The notes under the pieces were generated by a model that saw only the letters and a program-made list of their open reading frames with translations, did not search any database and had not been told where the DNA came from. This document shows positions 38,207 through 48,678 of a stretch of 64,000 bases of DNA, one piece after another. The DNA lies in NCBI GenBank assembly GCA_001650955.1, contig LXYP01000006.1, positions 1 to 64,000 on the forward strand, in the 5' to 3' direction. The position numbers were made by a program, and so were the translations under genes. The DNA comes from Sphingomonadales bacterium EhC05. GTDB taxonomy: Bacteria > Pseudomonadota > Alphaproteobacteria > Sphingomonadales > Sphingomonadaceae. Each line of letters opens with the position of its first letter. The first letter of the stretch is position 1.

Positions 38207-39676
38207 TTAGGTTAGCGCAGCTTTGAAGCCAGCGAAACGGGCTCTGTTGCCAAGCAGGAACCGGTTGATCAGCAGGGCTGACATCACCGATGTGACGAGG
38301 GTGACAACCATGAAGTCAATATAGTGCATCGTGATGATGCCCGCTGGCTCCAGCCGGAACGTATAGGCGCCATAGAGCAGCACACCCCAGATGACACCGC
38401 CGACCGCCGCAGGCGCGGCGACTCCGCGGAACAACAGCCCCGCGATAAAGGCCGACAGGATTGGCATCGAGAGCAATCCGTTCAGCTGTTGCAGCAGATT
38501 GATGATGCTTTCGGCATTTTGATAGAGCGGCACGAGCATGATCGCGAGCACGGTCAGCAAAATCGAAATTGCCGCCGCCAGCTTCCAATGATCGTTGACC
38601 TTGCCAATATATTGCTCGTGAAAGTCAATCGAATAAAGCGCCACAGAACTGTTGAGGATCGAACTGAACGTGGTGATCACCGCTGCCGCCACCATCGCCG
38701 CAAAGGCGCCGGAGAGCCAGCCCGGCAGGACTTCAGCGACCAGCCGTCCATAAGCGGCATCGCCAATATCACCGAACATTTTATAGGCGACAATACCGGG
38801 GATCACGACAATCGGCGGTACGATCAGGATGCGAATGATTGCTGCGACCATCACGCCTTTTTGCGCTTCCTTGACCGTGGGCGCCGCCATCGCGCGCTGG
38901 GTGATATTCTGATTGGTTGACCAGTAGAATATCTGGATGAAGATCATCCCGGTAAATAAGGTGTGGAACGGAATCGGACTGTCCGGCCCGCCGATCATCG
39001 TGAGCCGTTCCATGGGAACGTCACTGACGATATCATAGTCGACGGCCGCCAGCGCCAAAACGACAATCAGCATGGCCAGGCCCAATATCCCGAAGCCGGA
39101 ATAAGTGTCCATCACCGCAACCGCCCGCAGCCCGCCGAAAATCGTATAGGCGGCCGAGATCACAGCCAACACCCCGGCAAAATAGATCAGCGGCAAATCG
39201 CTGCCAAACAGCGATTGCATGAACAACGCCCCGGAATAGAGCGCGGCAGGGAGATAGATAAGAATATTGCCGAACAGGAACAGCGCCGAGATCAGGGTGC
39301 GAATGCTCCGCCCCTTGTAGCGCTTCTCGAGCAGCTCGGTAACCGTCGTGCAATTATTCTTATAATATATCGGCACGAACACAAAGGCGAGGATCAGCAA
39401 GCCGGCAAAGCCGCAAATCTCCCACCAGGCCAGCAACAGCATCTGATTGCCATTCATCCCGACCAGCTGATCGGTCGAGAGGTTGGTCAGGGTGATCGAT
39501 CCGGCAACGAACATCCAGGTCAGACCGCCGCCAGCTAGAAAGACATCCTTGCCAGACCCGTCATGCGTCCCCTTGGACTTGCGCACCTTGGCCCATGTGG
39601 CAAATCCGATCAGCGCGGTGAGCAGGACGCAAACCAATATCTGGACACCATTTGTCGTCGGTAAATTGGCTAACAA
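38207..39676 (-). CDS. Sodium/galactose symporter (SSS/SGLT family)
   Basis: 489 residues, about 13-14 TM helices. SSS-family features are AGGGLTWMFVAGSITLTNLSTDQLVGMNG near the N-terminus and the YTIFGGLRAVAVMDTYSGFG segment, plus NQNITQRAMAA in the middle. Close to vSGLT-type sugar transporters by pattern. It starts with TTG at 39676, supported by AGGGGG 7 nt upstream; no ATG is available before the first helix. First gene of the minus-strand symporter-galT-galK unit, so galactose or galactoside import is inferred. Confidence 0.9.
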   Translation of the reverse strand: MLANLPTTNGVQILVCVLLTALIGFATWAKVRKSKGTHDGSGKDVFLAGGGLTWMFVAGSITLTNLSTDQLVGMNGNQMLLLAWWEICGFAGLLILAFVFVPIYYKNNCTTVTELLEKRYKGRSIRTLISALFLFGNILIYLPAALYSGALFMQSLFGSDLPLIYFAGVLAVISAAYTIFGGLRAVAVMDTYSGFGILGLAMLIVVLALAAVDYDIVSDVPMERLTMIGGPDSPIPFHTLFTGMIFIQIFYWSTNQNITQRAMAAPTVKEAQKGVMVAAIIRILIVPPIVVIPGIVAYKMFGDIGDAAYGRLVAEVLPGWLSGAFAAMVAAAVITTFSSILNSSVALYSIDFHEQYIGKVNDHWKLAAAISILLTVLAIMLVPLYQNAESIINLLQQLNGLLSMPILSAFIAGLLFRGVAAPAAVGGVIWGVLLYGAYTFRLEPAGIITMHYIDFMVVTLVTSVMSALLINRFLLGNRARFAGFKAALT

Positions 39677-39804
39677 ACGGCCACCCCCTGAATGTCATTA
39701 TTGACTTGATCCGTAGTTAGAACCCGACAGTTCAAAAGCCAAGCACCAAAATCTGCGCGCAATAGCAATTGACTTTCGGCTGCGATTCATCGCCTAGTTG
39801 GACG

Positions 39805-41925
39805 ATGGTGGAGACAGGAGAGACTTGGCGGCTGGATGGCGAGACAATCACGCTGGTCTTTATCGCTACCGGGCAGGACAATATCAATCTGGCCTATTTT
39901 GGCCGGCGCCTGCCCGAGGGTGAAAATCTCGATGCTCTCGCCCGTTCGGGCCAGTTTGGAAAACATGAGAATCAGCCCGACACGCCGCCGGTCGGTGGAT
40001 TTCTGCCCAATGTGAACGCCGGATATCGCGGCAGCGCAGCGCTGCAGCTGCAACGCGCCGACCAAGCGCTATTGACCCGATTCATCTTGGATGATGTGTC
40101 TGTTTCTCAGAACAAAGTTGATTTCATCTGGCTGGATGCGGATCACCGACTGGAGCTGCAATTATGCTGGGAAATCAGAAGCGGCGACATGATCTATGCG
40201 CGCTACACGCTCAAGAATGAAGGCGAAGAAACTGCCTATGTGAAGGAAATGGCGTCCGTCATGTTGCCACTGCCGGCGCAATTGGATCGCATGACGCAAT
40301 TTGCGGGTCGTTGGACTGGCGAAATGCAGGCGAAGACACGCGCGATGGAACGCGGGTCGATCGAGCTGATGTCGCATGGCGGCAAATCAGGATTTAGTGG
40401 CGGCGACTGGCTGGTACTGGACAGCAGCCATGCCGCCGGCGCTTTGGGCTATCATTTCGCCTGGAGCGGCGATCACCGCGTCCGGATTGAGGTCAATGAG
40501 GATGGCGAGAAGATGCTCATCGGTGGCAGTGCACCGGAACAATCGGCGATCCCGCTCGGCAAGCATGAAATCTACCAGACACCTGTTGCGATGTTCGCGC
40601 TCGCGACCGACCAAGCTGCTCTCACCGCGCAATTCCATCAGCATGTCCGCAGCAAGCATGTTCTGCATCGGCGTGACCTGACCGGTCCGAGAAAAGTGCA
40701 TCTCAACAGCTGGGAAGCCCTGGGTTTCGATCTTGATGAGTCCCGGTTGATCGCGCTCGCGGATCATGCCGCCGAGATCGGGATCGAGCGGTTTGTGCTC
40801 GATGACGGATGGTTCAAGGGCCGCCGCAGCACCAATGCCGGCCTCGGCGACTGGACGGTTGATACGGACCTGTTCCCCCTTGGCCTCAAACCGCTGATTG
40901 ACCATGTGCAATCGCGCGATATGGACTTCGGGCTCTGGGTCGAACCGGAAATGGTGTCACCGGATAGCGATCTCTATCGCGCCCATCCCGACTGGGTCTT
41001 GGGTGATCGCTCCAATTGCCCTGCGACCGAACGCCACCAGCTGGCTCTCGATCTTTGCCATCAAGGCGTCGCTGACCATCTCTTCGCGTGCATCGATCGC
41101 TTGCTCAGTGACAATGATATCTCCTATTTGAAATGGGATCACAATCGCCGGAATTTTCCGCTGGCCAGCGGCAATGGCATTCCCGAATATATGCAGACGG
41201 TGAGCCTCTACGCGCTGCTGGACCGGATTCAGACCGCCCATCCCGATGTCGAGATCGAGACTTGTTCGAGCGGGGGTGGACGGGTCGATCTGGCGATATT
41301 GGGCTATTGCACCCGCGTCTGGCCAAGCGACAATAATGACCCGATCGCGCGGCTGCGGATCATGGACAGCTGGACGCGCTTCCTGCCGCTGGAAGTGCTT
41401 GGCAATCATGTCGGCCCGTCACCCAATCCGGTCACCGGGCGGCGTAGCGAAACGGATTTTCGTGCCAAAGTCGCGCTGTTCGGACATATGGGGGTCGAGG
41501 CCAATCCCGCCGATATGAGCCCTGGCGAGCGCGCGAACCTCAAAGCGCATATCGCGCTCTACAAAGAGTGGCGCGCGCTTTTGCATAGCGGTGATTTTCG
41601 GCGTCTCCATCACCCGGACGAAGGCGTTTACGGTCAGATAGCGGTTGGCGAGACACGCGCCCTGGCGATGGCGGCCCAGACCCGCTTCGCCGAGAATTTT
41701 AATGTCGCACCGCTTCGCTTGCCCGGCCTCGATCCTGATGCTTATTATGAAGTTACCCTGCCAGAGCCTTGGCCCGAAAAAGCGTCCGCCTATCTAACTG
41801 ATCCGGATATCTGGCGCGATGGCATGATATTGAGCGGTATGGCATTGGCCGAGCGCGGGCTTGCCTTACCACTCACCCATCCCGAAACCGCGTGGCTAAT
41901 CGCGCTTGAAAAGGTCAAATCATGA
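39805..41925 (+). CDS. Alpha-galactosidase, GH36
   Basis: 706 residues from the ATG at 39805; a TTG-led longer frame exists. N-terminal beta-supersandwich, then a TIM barrel. Key segments: VLDDGWFKGRR, LWVEPEMVSPDSDLYR, nucleophile D445 in YLKWDHNR, CSSGGGRVD (487-495) and acid/base D509 in WPSDNNDP. No signal peptide is seen, so it is cytoplasmic and acts on imported alpha-galactosides such as melibiose or raffinose. The stop overlaps the GH42 start (ATGA). Divergent from the symporter. Confidence 0.95.
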   Translation: MVETGETWRLDGETITLVFIATGQDNINLAYFGRRLPEGENLDALARSGQFGKHENQPDTPPVGGFLPNVNAGYRGSAALQLQRADQALLTRFILDDVSVSQNKVDFIWLDADHRLELQLCWEIRSGDMIYARYTLKNEGEETAYVKEMASVMLPLPAQLDRMTQFAGRWTGEMQAKTRAMERGSIELMSHGGKSGFSGGDWLVLDSSHAAGALGYHFAWSGDHRVRIEVNEDGEKMLIGGSAPEQSAIPLGKHEIYQTPVAMFALATDQAALTAQFHQHVRSKHVLHRRDLTGPRKVHLNSWEALGFDLDESRLIALADHAAEIGIERFVLDDGWFKGRRSTNAGLGDWTVDTDLFPLGLKPLIDHVQSRDMDFGLWVEPEMVSPDSDLYRAHPDWVLGDRSNCPATERHQLALDLCHQGVADHLFACIDRLLSDNDISYLKWDHNRRNFPLASGNGIPEYMQTVSLYALLDRIQTAHPDVEIETCSSGGGRVDLAILGYCTRVWPSDNNDPIARLRIMDSWTRFLPLEVLGNHVGPSPNPVTGRRSETDFRAKVALFGHMGVEANPADMSPGERANLKAHIALYKEWRALLHSGDFRRLHHPDEGVYGQIAVGETRALAMAAQTRFAENFNVAPLRLPGLDPDAYYEVTLPEPWPEKASAYLTDPDIWRDGMILSGMALAERGLALPLTHPETAWLIALEKVKS

Positions 41926-43868
41926 AATTGGGCTGCTGCTACTATCCCGAACATTGGCCGGAAGACATTTGGGCGGACGATGCCCGGCGCATGGTCGACA
42001 TGGGGTTGTCGCAAGTCCGCATTGGCGAATTTGCGTGGAGCCGGATCGAACCGGATCCGGGCCGCTTTGATTGGGACTGGCTCGACCGGGCGATCGCAAC
42101 GCTTGGCGATGCGGGACTCGAGATCATCCTTGGCACCCCGACTGCGACCCCGCCGAAATGGCTCGTCGACAGCATGCCCGACATGGTTGCGATTGATGCC
42201 GATGGCAGGCCGCGTGGCTTCGGGTCTCGCCGTCATTATTGTTTTTCACACCCCGGCTATCGCGCACAATGCCAGCGGATCGTCACCGCTCTGGCTGAGC
42301 GCTATGGCGAGCATCCCGCGATTGTCGCGTGGCAAACCGACAATGAATATGGCTGCCATGATACGATCGTCAGCTATTCGCAAGCAGCGGCGGCTGGTTT
42401 CCGGCGCTGGCTGGAGCGGAAATATGGCGATATTTCTGCGCTCAACACCGCCTGGGGCAATGTCTTCTGGAGCATGGAATATCGCAGCTTCGACGAGGTT
42501 GATCCGCCCAATCTCACCGTCACCGAACCCAATCCGGCCCATGTCCTCGACTATCGCCGCTTCGCCTCGGATGAGGTTGTCACCTTCAACAAATTGCAGG
42601 TTGATATCTTGCGTCCCGCATCCCCCGGTCGCGATATGATTCACAATTATATGGGGTTCTTCACCGAGTTTGACCATCATGATGTCGGACAGGATCTCGA
42701 TGTTGCCAGCTGGGACAGCTATCCGCTCGGCTTTCTCGAACAATTCTGGTTCAGCGATGAAGAGAAATTGCGCTACGCGCGGCAGGGCCATCCCGATATC
42801 GCGGCTTTTCATCATGATCTCTATCGCGGATGCTGCGCCGGTGGCCGCTGGTCGGTCATGGAGCAGCAGCCCGGGCCGGTAAATTGGGCGCGCTATAATC
42901 CGGCACCATTGCCGGGAATGGTGCGTCTGTGGACAATGGAAGCAATCGCCCATGGCGCGGAACTGGTCTCCTATTTCCGCTGGCGACAGGCCGCTTTTGC
43001 GCAGGAGCAGATGCATGCAGGACTGCTTCGCCCGGACAGCGGGGAAGCCCCGGCAGCGAGCGAAGCGCGGCAGGCGGCGCAGGATATCGAAGCAATTGGC
43101 GACAACCGCCCCACCGCAAAATCGGTGGCTTTGCTATTTTCCTACGAAGCCGCCTGGCTCTTCGACACCCAGCCACAGGGCGCGAGCTTCCGCTATCTCG
43201 AACTGGTTTTCGACATGTATAGCGCGCTCCGGCAATTGGGCTTGAATGTCGATATAATATCTCCCCGGGCAGCGCTCGACGGCTATGGCATGATTGTGGC
43301 GCCGAGCCTGCCGATCCTTGATGACCAGCTGATCACGCAAATAGCGGCAGTGGATGCACCGATCCTGTTCGGTCCCCGCAGCGGCAGCAAAACCCCTGAT
43401 TTTGCGATTCCGGAGGCGCTGCCTCCCGGCCCGCTGCAGCGACTGATGCCGATCAAGGTCAGCCGCGTCGAAAGCCTGCGCCCGGGGCTTGTCGAGCCGA
43501 TCGCCAGCCATGAGATTTCACGCTGGATCGAAGAGATTGATGCCGGGACGATCACGGCCGAAGCACGGACGGACAAGGGCGATGGCATATTATTTGCCCA
43601 CGAAAATATCCGCTATCTCGGCGCTTGGCCGGATCAGGCGTGGATGACAAATCTGTTCGCAAAAATGGCGGCAGAGGCGAATATCACGACCAGGCCATTG
43701 CCGCGCGATCTGCGTTTGCGGCAACTCGGCTCCCTATGTTTCGCGTTCAACTATGGGACAGCAGCTCTGACGTTGAGCGATTGTCTCGCCGGTTCAGCGG
43801 ATCGGGAATTTGTCCTGGGTAGCGATTTGATCGGCCCAGCCGGATTGGCGGCGTGGGTCGCCGACTGA
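41922..43868 (+). CDS. Beta-galactosidase, GH42
   Basis: 648 residues. Starts MKLGCCYYPEHWPE, then RIGEFAWSRIEPDPGRFDW; the acid/base is E142 in WQTDNEYGC and the nucleophile E314 in WSVMEQQPG, both in the right GH42 context. A trimerisation-type middle domain (about 395-590) and a C-terminal beta domain follow. No signal peptide, so intracellular. It hydrolyses short beta-galactosides. Translationally coupled to the GH36 gene. Confidence 0.96.
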   Translation: MKLGCCYYPEHWPEDIWADDARRMVDMGLSQVRIGEFAWSRIEPDPGRFDWDWLDRAIATLGDAGLEIILGTPTATPPKWLVDSMPDMVAIDADGRPRGFGSRRHYCFSHPGYRAQCQRIVTALAERYGEHPAIVAWQTDNEYGCHDTIVSYSQAAAAGFRRWLERKYGDISALNTAWGNVFWSMEYRSFDEVDPPNLTVTEPNPAHVLDYRRFASDEVVTFNKLQVDILRPASPGRDMIHNYMGFFTEFDHHDVGQDLDVASWDSYPLGFLEQFWFSDEEKLRYARQGHPDIAAFHHDLYRGCCAGGRWSVMEQQPGPVNWARYNPAPLPGMVRLWTMEAIAHGAELVSYFRWRQAAFAQEQMHAGLLRPDSGEAPAASEARQAAQDIEAIGDNRPTAKSVALLFSYEAAWLFDTQPQGASFRYLELVFDMYSALRQLGLNVDIISPRAALDGYGMIVAPSLPILDDQLITQIAAVDAPILFGPRSGSKTPDFAIPEALPPGPLQRLMPIKVSRVESLRPGLVEPIASHEISRWIEEIDAGTITAEARTDKGDGILFAHENIRYLGAWPDQAWMTNLFAKMAAEANITTRPLPRDLRLRQLGSLCFAFNYGTAALTLSDCLAGSADREFVLGSDLIGPAGLAAWVAD

Positions 43869-44160
43869 GCGGAACAGCAAAGCCAGCAGATCAAGTCTCG
43901 AAAGATAATTCTGACCAACAACGCCTGCTGACCCCTGGATGGGCAGATTGGGTCGTGCGGCGCCGCGCAATCACATTTTTCGGTCAGAAGTGCCCCCGTT
44001 TGATCACGCAGCTTACCTGTTTCGGCCAAAAGTTCGATAATTTAGCGATTCATTAGACCCCAAGGCTGCAGCCTGATCCAAGCGACGCCGATAATTGGCC
44101 ATCAGCATGACGCGGCGAGAAACATGAACTCTTTTGGATCACACCAATTTTGGGGCTGAA
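43869..44160. other. Intergenic region between GH42 and glycosyltransferase genes
   Basis: 292 bp with no coding frame or structured RNA that I can support. It probably contains the promoter of the glycosyltransferase gene. Confidence 0.5.
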
Positions 44161-45258
44161 ATGAAACTGATCTTCATCGTCGGCGCAGGCGGCATTCCGG
44201 ATATCGCGGGCGACATCGAAAAATACGCGGAGCAGCTATTCCCCCGGATTACCGCAAGGGGATGGGATGTGATCCTCGCCGCGCTCAATCGACATGTCAG
44301 CACGAATGAATATCGCAATATCCGGCTGCTCGGCCTGCCCGGTTTGCGAATTTTCGGCACTGAAAAGGCGCTCTATCACGTTTGCGCCCTGTATCATGCC
44401 AGACGGCTGCGTCCGGATATCGTCCATCTCGCAGGTCTGGGAGCGGCGTTTTTCCTCTGGGCTTACAAGCTTCTCGGCTGCAAAATCGTCGTTCGATGTG
44501 GCGCGGTGGAAAATCTGTCTGTCCAATCGGGCTGGTTTGCCAAAGCCGGATATCGCTGGGCCGAATATCAGCTGCGCTGGGCCGATATGATTATCGCGGT
44601 CACCCCGGAACTGGCAAGGCGATTGCGCCGGAAAGGCATTGTCGCCAATGTTCAGATAATCGGCAATGCCATCGACCCGCCTGCAGCTGATGATGGCAAG
44701 CGGGAAATTTCCGGAGATTATATTCTCGTGGTTGGGCCGATAACGAAGCAGGAAAACCACCATCTCCTGATGATCGCTTTTCGCCAATTTCAGGCCGATC
44801 ATCCGCAAATCAAACTGGTCATCGCTAGCGGCAGGGGTGGTTTAGAATATCGCAGGAAAATCAACGCTTGCCGCGATGACAAAATCGTCATGCTCCGGCG
44901 CATCTCACGGCCTCGGCTCATCCAGCTCTATCGTCACGCCAGACTATATATAGACGGCTCTGCAGATGAAGGCGGTTGCAACGCGCTGCTCGAAGCAATC
45001 AGCCAGAATACGCCGCTGTTGCTGAGCTACATTCCTGGAAATCGCGATCTGCGGCTTGACCCGAAGCATCATTTCAATCCCCATGATGTCGCAAGCATAT
45101 TGGCTGCCATGAAACGGGCCCACGCTCACCCACATAGCTTCCGGGTCGATCCCGGTGCCTTCCCGGATTGGGATGAAATCACAATGCGAACGATCAAGAT
45201 TTACGAGCAGCTGATCGCTGAAAAATTGGTAGAATCCCGGCAGTCCGAATGTGAATAG
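44161..45258 (+). CDS. GT4-type glycosyltransferase
   Basis: 365 residues from the ATG at 44161 (GGGG 7 nt upstream). GT-B fold pattern: N-terminal MKLIFIVGAGGIPDIAGDIE acceptor loop, LHLAGLGAAFFLW-like region, VVRCGAVENLSVQSGWFAK, linker YILVVGPITKQENHHLL and the C-terminal donor motif D-E-G-G-C-N-A-L-L-E-A, the E-x7-E of GT4 enzymes. It transfers a sugar from a nucleotide donor, perhaps to a surface glycan. No other polysaccharide genes are adjacent, so the acceptor is unknown. Confidence 0.85.
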   Translation: MKLIFIVGAGGIPDIAGDIEKYAEQLFPRITARGWDVILAALNRHVSTNEYRNIRLLGLPGLRIFGTEKALYHVCALYHARRLRPDIVHLAGLGAAFFLWAYKLLGCKIVVRCGAVENLSVQSGWFAKAGYRWAEYQLRWADMIIAVTPELARRLRRKGIVANVQIIGNAIDPPAADDGKREISGDYILVVGPITKQENHHLLMIAFRQFQADHPQIKLVIASGRGGLEYRRKINACRDDKIVMLRRISRPRLIQLYRHARLYIDGSADEGGCNALLEAISQNTPLLLSYIPGNRDLRLDPKHHFNPHDVASILAAMKRAHAHPHSFRVDPGAFPDWDEITMRTIKIYEQLIAEKLVESRQSECE

Positions 45259-45281
45259 AGTCGCAAAAAATGCGATTTTTT
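45259..45281 (+). terminator. Possible rho-independent terminator after the GT4 gene
   Basis: TCGCA (45261-45265) pairs with TGCGA (45271-45275) across five A residues, followed by TTTTTTA. Stem is only 5 bp (7 with one wobble and A-T), so this is a weak call. Confidence 0.45.
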
Positions 45282-45573
45282 ATCATCCATATTCTCGCTG
45301 ATTTCGGAACGCAGTGAACAGCATTCATTCGCGCCACTGGTTTCAACTTTCATGCTCCCAATCGACAAGCGGAACCACTTCGGAAGGCCAGAAGATGAAA
45401 TGCCGTTTATCGAAACGCGGTCCAACTTGGTCGAAACTGCCTCATCAGGTTACTTTTGTTACTTTAGGTCCCTCCATCACTGCCGAATGACAGGCGTTGG
45501 GGTTAAGGGACAAGAGCATGAAGTTGGCTCAGATAAGCAATTTGGCGATGATCCTGACATGGGAGATCGCACG
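45282..45573. other. Leader region of the RND efflux operon
   Basis: Together with the terminator above, a 315-bp gap. The open frame that continues upstream of the RND permease here looks non-coding. A direct repeat, GTTACTTTT followed by GTTACTTTA (45449-45466), may be a regulator site. Confidence 0.4.
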
Positions 45574-48500
45574 ATGACGTTGACCAATATTGCGCTTCGC
45601 TATCCCGCCGCAGTGGCCGCGGCGCTGGCTTTGATCGCCTTGATCGGAATAGTGTCGGCGTTCAGCACCCCGATCCAGCTTTTTCCGGATATCGAACGGC
45701 CGAGCCTGACCGTCCAGGCCCAATGGCGCGCTGCCAGCCCGAAAGAGATTGAATCTGAAATCACCATTCCGATCGAGCAGGAATTGCGCGGTATTCCAGG
45801 CCTGACCAATATATCCTCCTGGTCCAATAATGGTGGTGTATGGCTGAATCTGGAATTTGCGCTTGGCACCAATATGGACAAAGCCTTTGCCGAAGTCTCC
45901 GGCCGGGTGCAGCGCGTCCGCAACTGGCCTCTGGATGCCGACCGGCCCTCGGTGGGCGGCGCCAATGGCCAGCAGGGCGAGTCGCTAATCTATCTGTTCC
46001 TGCAGGCGCTTCCCGACAGCAATATGGACAGCGAAGCGCTGGCCAAATATGCCCGGGATACGATCATGCCGAAACTGGAGTCAGTGGAAGGCGTGCAGGG
46101 CGTGGATATCCAGGCACCCACCGGCGAACGGATATTGCGCATCCAGTTCGATCCCTGGCGGATCGCCCAGCTCAACCTGACGATTGAAGAATTGTCCCGC
46201 GCAGTCGGCCGGTTTCAGGATGTTGGTGGCGGGACGGTCGATGTTGGTCGACGCGGCTATGCCTTGCGCTTCCAAGGCAATTTCTCGGCCGATCAAATCG
46301 CCGATCTTACCGTTGCGCAGCGCGGCACCACGGTCATCCGAATGCGCGATGTTGCCAATATCAAGGTTGGCCCCGACAAAGCCTTTGGCGTGACCTATCA
46401 GAATGGAAATTCGGCCATCGGTATGCAGGTCATCCGTCAGCCGGGCAGCAATACGCTGGACGCTATTGACGGCGTATTGGCGGAAGTCGAAGCATTTAAC
46501 GAAAATGAGCTGAAAAGCATCGGTGCCCGTATCGAAAAAAGCTTCGACCCGTCCGTCTTCATCAAGCGCGCACTGTCGTTCCTGGGTGGAAATCTGCTGC
46601 TTGGCACATTGTTGGCGGTTGGCCTGCTGTGGCTGTTTGTCAGGCGAGTCCGCGCAACACTGATCATCGCCGCAACGGTGCCGGTCTGCCTGATGGCCAC
46701 CCTCGCGGTGCTGGGCATGACCGGTCGCTCGATCAACGTCATCTCTCTCGCCGGGCTGGCCTTTGCCACCGGCATGGTGCTGGATGCGGCCATCGTCGTC
46801 ATGGAAAATTTCGTCCGCCTGAGAAAGCAGGGCAAGTCACCGGGCGAAGCAGCGGTCACGGCCGTTTCCCAGGTCTGGCCAGCCTTGTTCGCGTCTACCG
46901 CAACCACCGTCGCGATCTTCATTCCGATCATGTTTATCGAAGATGTCGAGGGTCAGCTGTTCGCTGATCTCGCATTGACCATTGCCATTTCCGTGGTTGC
47001 CAGCTTGATTGTTGCGGTGACTGTATTGCCCGCCGCGGCGTGTCACTATGCCGGCGCGCTCGACATGGATGACAATGAGTCGCGCTGGGATGGCTACGCC
47101 GACCGTATTTTCAAACTGATCGACAGCGACAGGAAACGCAAGATCTGGATTCCTTCGCTGATCCTCGCACCCCTGATCATATCCTATTTTCTGTGGCCAC
47201 AGACCGACTATCTGCCGGATGTGAAACGTGATGCTGTGGATGCCTGGGTTGGCCTGCCATCAGGCTCCACACTGGAATCCGCGCAAACCGAAATTGCCGA
47301 AAAAGTCGTGGCCCGCCTGGACCCGTATCTCAAGGGGGAAAAACAGCCGGAACTTCTCAACTATTATGTATTCGTCAATCCGTGGGGCATCAACACCGGT
47401 ATCCGGATCAAGGACCAGTCCCGGATCGATGAAATGACCGGGATCGTCAACAATGAGATATTGGCCGGCTTCCCCGATGTCCAAGCCTTTGCGATGCAGG
47501 GCAGTCTGTTCGGCAATTTTGGCGGCAATGGCTCGATCGAAATCTATCTCCAGTCGGAAAATGACGCCGCGTTACGCGAAGCCGCATTGGTGGCGATTGA
47601 AAGCGTCGAGTCGGTGATACCCGGCGCCATGGTGCGCGCCAATCCCGACCCCAATGTCGTTGTTCCCGAATTGCGGCTCACGCCCAATGACCGGCGCATT
47701 GCCGAACTGGGGATGACACGGGATCAAGTCGGGCGGGCGGTTCGCGCGCTCGGCGACGGCCTCTATCTGGGTGAATATGTTTCCGATGGCGAACGCATGC
47801 GGGTGATATTGCGCGGCTCGGAAGCCGCTGATCCGGAAGCGATCGAAAGCTCTCCGCTTGTCACCCCGAATGCCGGAACCGTGCCGCTCGGGGAAGTCGC
47901 AACCCTGCTGCGCGGTGTCGGCCCGACCCAGATCAGTCATGTCGATGGCCGCAAGACGGTGACCCTCAATATCAGCCCGCCACCAGGCATGGCCCTGGGC
48001 ACCGCGCTGGAAAAAATTCAAGCCGATGCCGAGCCTGCGATCAGCGAGACGCTCGGCGCGGATGGAACTCTGCGCTATGGCGGTGACGCCGATGCGCTGC
48101 TTCAGGCGATCAAGTCGCTCAGCAGCAACTTCCTTCTCGCCGCAGCGCTGTTGTTCGTGATCATGGCATCGGTATTCCGGTCGGCTCGCGATGCCGCCCT
48201 TGTCATCATCGCCCTTCCGCTCGCGACGGTTGGCGGCGTGATTGCTATCCAGATTCTCAATCTGTTCAAACCGACACCGCTCGACTTGCTCGGGATGATC
48301 GGATTCGTGATCCTGCTCGGGATCGTGGTCAACAACGCAATCCTGCTGATGGCGCAGGCGCGGGACAGTGAAGCGGAAGGCATGAGCCGGACCGAAGCGG
48401 CCCGCACAGCCTTGCGACTGAGATTGCGGCCGATCCTGATGACGACTGGTACCTCGGTCATGGGCATGCTCCCGCTGGCACTGGTGCCGGGTCCCGGCAG

Positions 48501-48678
48501 CGCCATCTATCGCGGTCTCGCCGTGATCATCGTCGGCGGCGTGCTGGTTTCGACCCTGTTCACCCTCGTATTGCTACCGGCTCTTATCCAGCTCGGCGGC
48601 GCCAAAGAAACCAAATCTGACGACCAAGGGTCGAAACCGGTTCTCTCCGGTGGCCCGGTGCTGGAGCCTGCTGAATGA
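45574..48678 (+). CDS. RND efflux permease (HAE-1/AcrB-like)
   Basis: 1034 residues from the ATG at 45574 (GGGAG upstream); the longer frame back to 45352 adds a non-family leader. Twelve TM helices and two large periplasmic loops are laid out as in AcrB: IALRYPAAVAAALALI, PIQLFPDIERPSLTVQA, GIPGLTNISS. In TM4 the AcrB Asp pair is D404-A405 (GMVLDAAIVVMEN), and in TM10 the AcrB Lys position is N920 (VVNNAILLM), so the proton-relay residues differ. It exports drugs or metabolites with the following two genes. No regulator gene is adjacent. Confidence 0.94.
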   Translation: MTLTNIALRYPAAVAAALALIALIGIVSAFSTPIQLFPDIERPSLTVQAQWRAASPKEIESEITIPIEQELRGIPGLTNISSWSNNGGVWLNLEFALGTNMDKAFAEVSGRVQRVRNWPLDADRPSVGGANGQQGESLIYLFLQALPDSNMDSEALAKYARDTIMPKLESVEGVQGVDIQAPTGERILRIQFDPWRIAQLNLTIEELSRAVGRFQDVGGGTVDVGRRGYALRFQGNFSADQIADLTVAQRGTTVIRMRDVANIKVGPDKAFGVTYQNGNSAIGMQVIRQPGSNTLDAIDGVLAEVEAFNENELKSIGARIEKSFDPSVFIKRALSFLGGNLLLGTLLAVGLLWLFVRRVRATLIIAATVPVCLMATLAVLGMTGRSINVISLAGLAFATGMVLDAAIVVMENFVRLRKQGKSPGEAAVTAVSQVWPALFASTATTVAIFIPIMFIEDVEGQLFADLALTIAISVVASLIVAVTVLPAAACHYAGALDMDDNESRWDGYADRIFKLIDSDRKRKIWIPSLILAPLIISYFLWPQTDYLPDVKRDAVDAWVGLPSGSTLESAQTEIAEKVVARLDPYLKGEKQPELLNYYVFVNPWGINTGIRIKDQSRIDEMTGIVNNEILAGFPDVQAFAMQGSLFGNFGGNGSIEIYLQSENDAALREAALVAIESVESVIPGAMVRANPDPNVVVPELRLTPNDRRIAELGMTRDQVGRAVRALGDGLYLGEYVSDGERMRVILRGSEAADPEAIESSPLVTPNAGTVPLGEVATLLRGVGPTQISHVDGRKTVTLNISPPPGMALGTALEKIQADAEPAISETLGADGTLRYGGDADALLQAIKSLSSNFLLAAALLFVIMASVFRSARDAALVIIALPLATVGGVIAIQILNLFKPTPLDLLGMIGFVILLGIVVNNAILLMAQARDSEAEGMSRTEAARTALRLRLRPILMTTGTSVMGMLPLALVPGPGSAIYRGLAVIIVGGVLVSTLFTLVLLPALIQLGGAKETKSDDQGSKPVLSGGPVLEPAE

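Noticed and set aside
42246-43016. 256-codon frame antisense to the GH42 gene
   Set aside because: The sense strand encodes an intact glycosidase with both catalytic glutamates, so this is a shadow.
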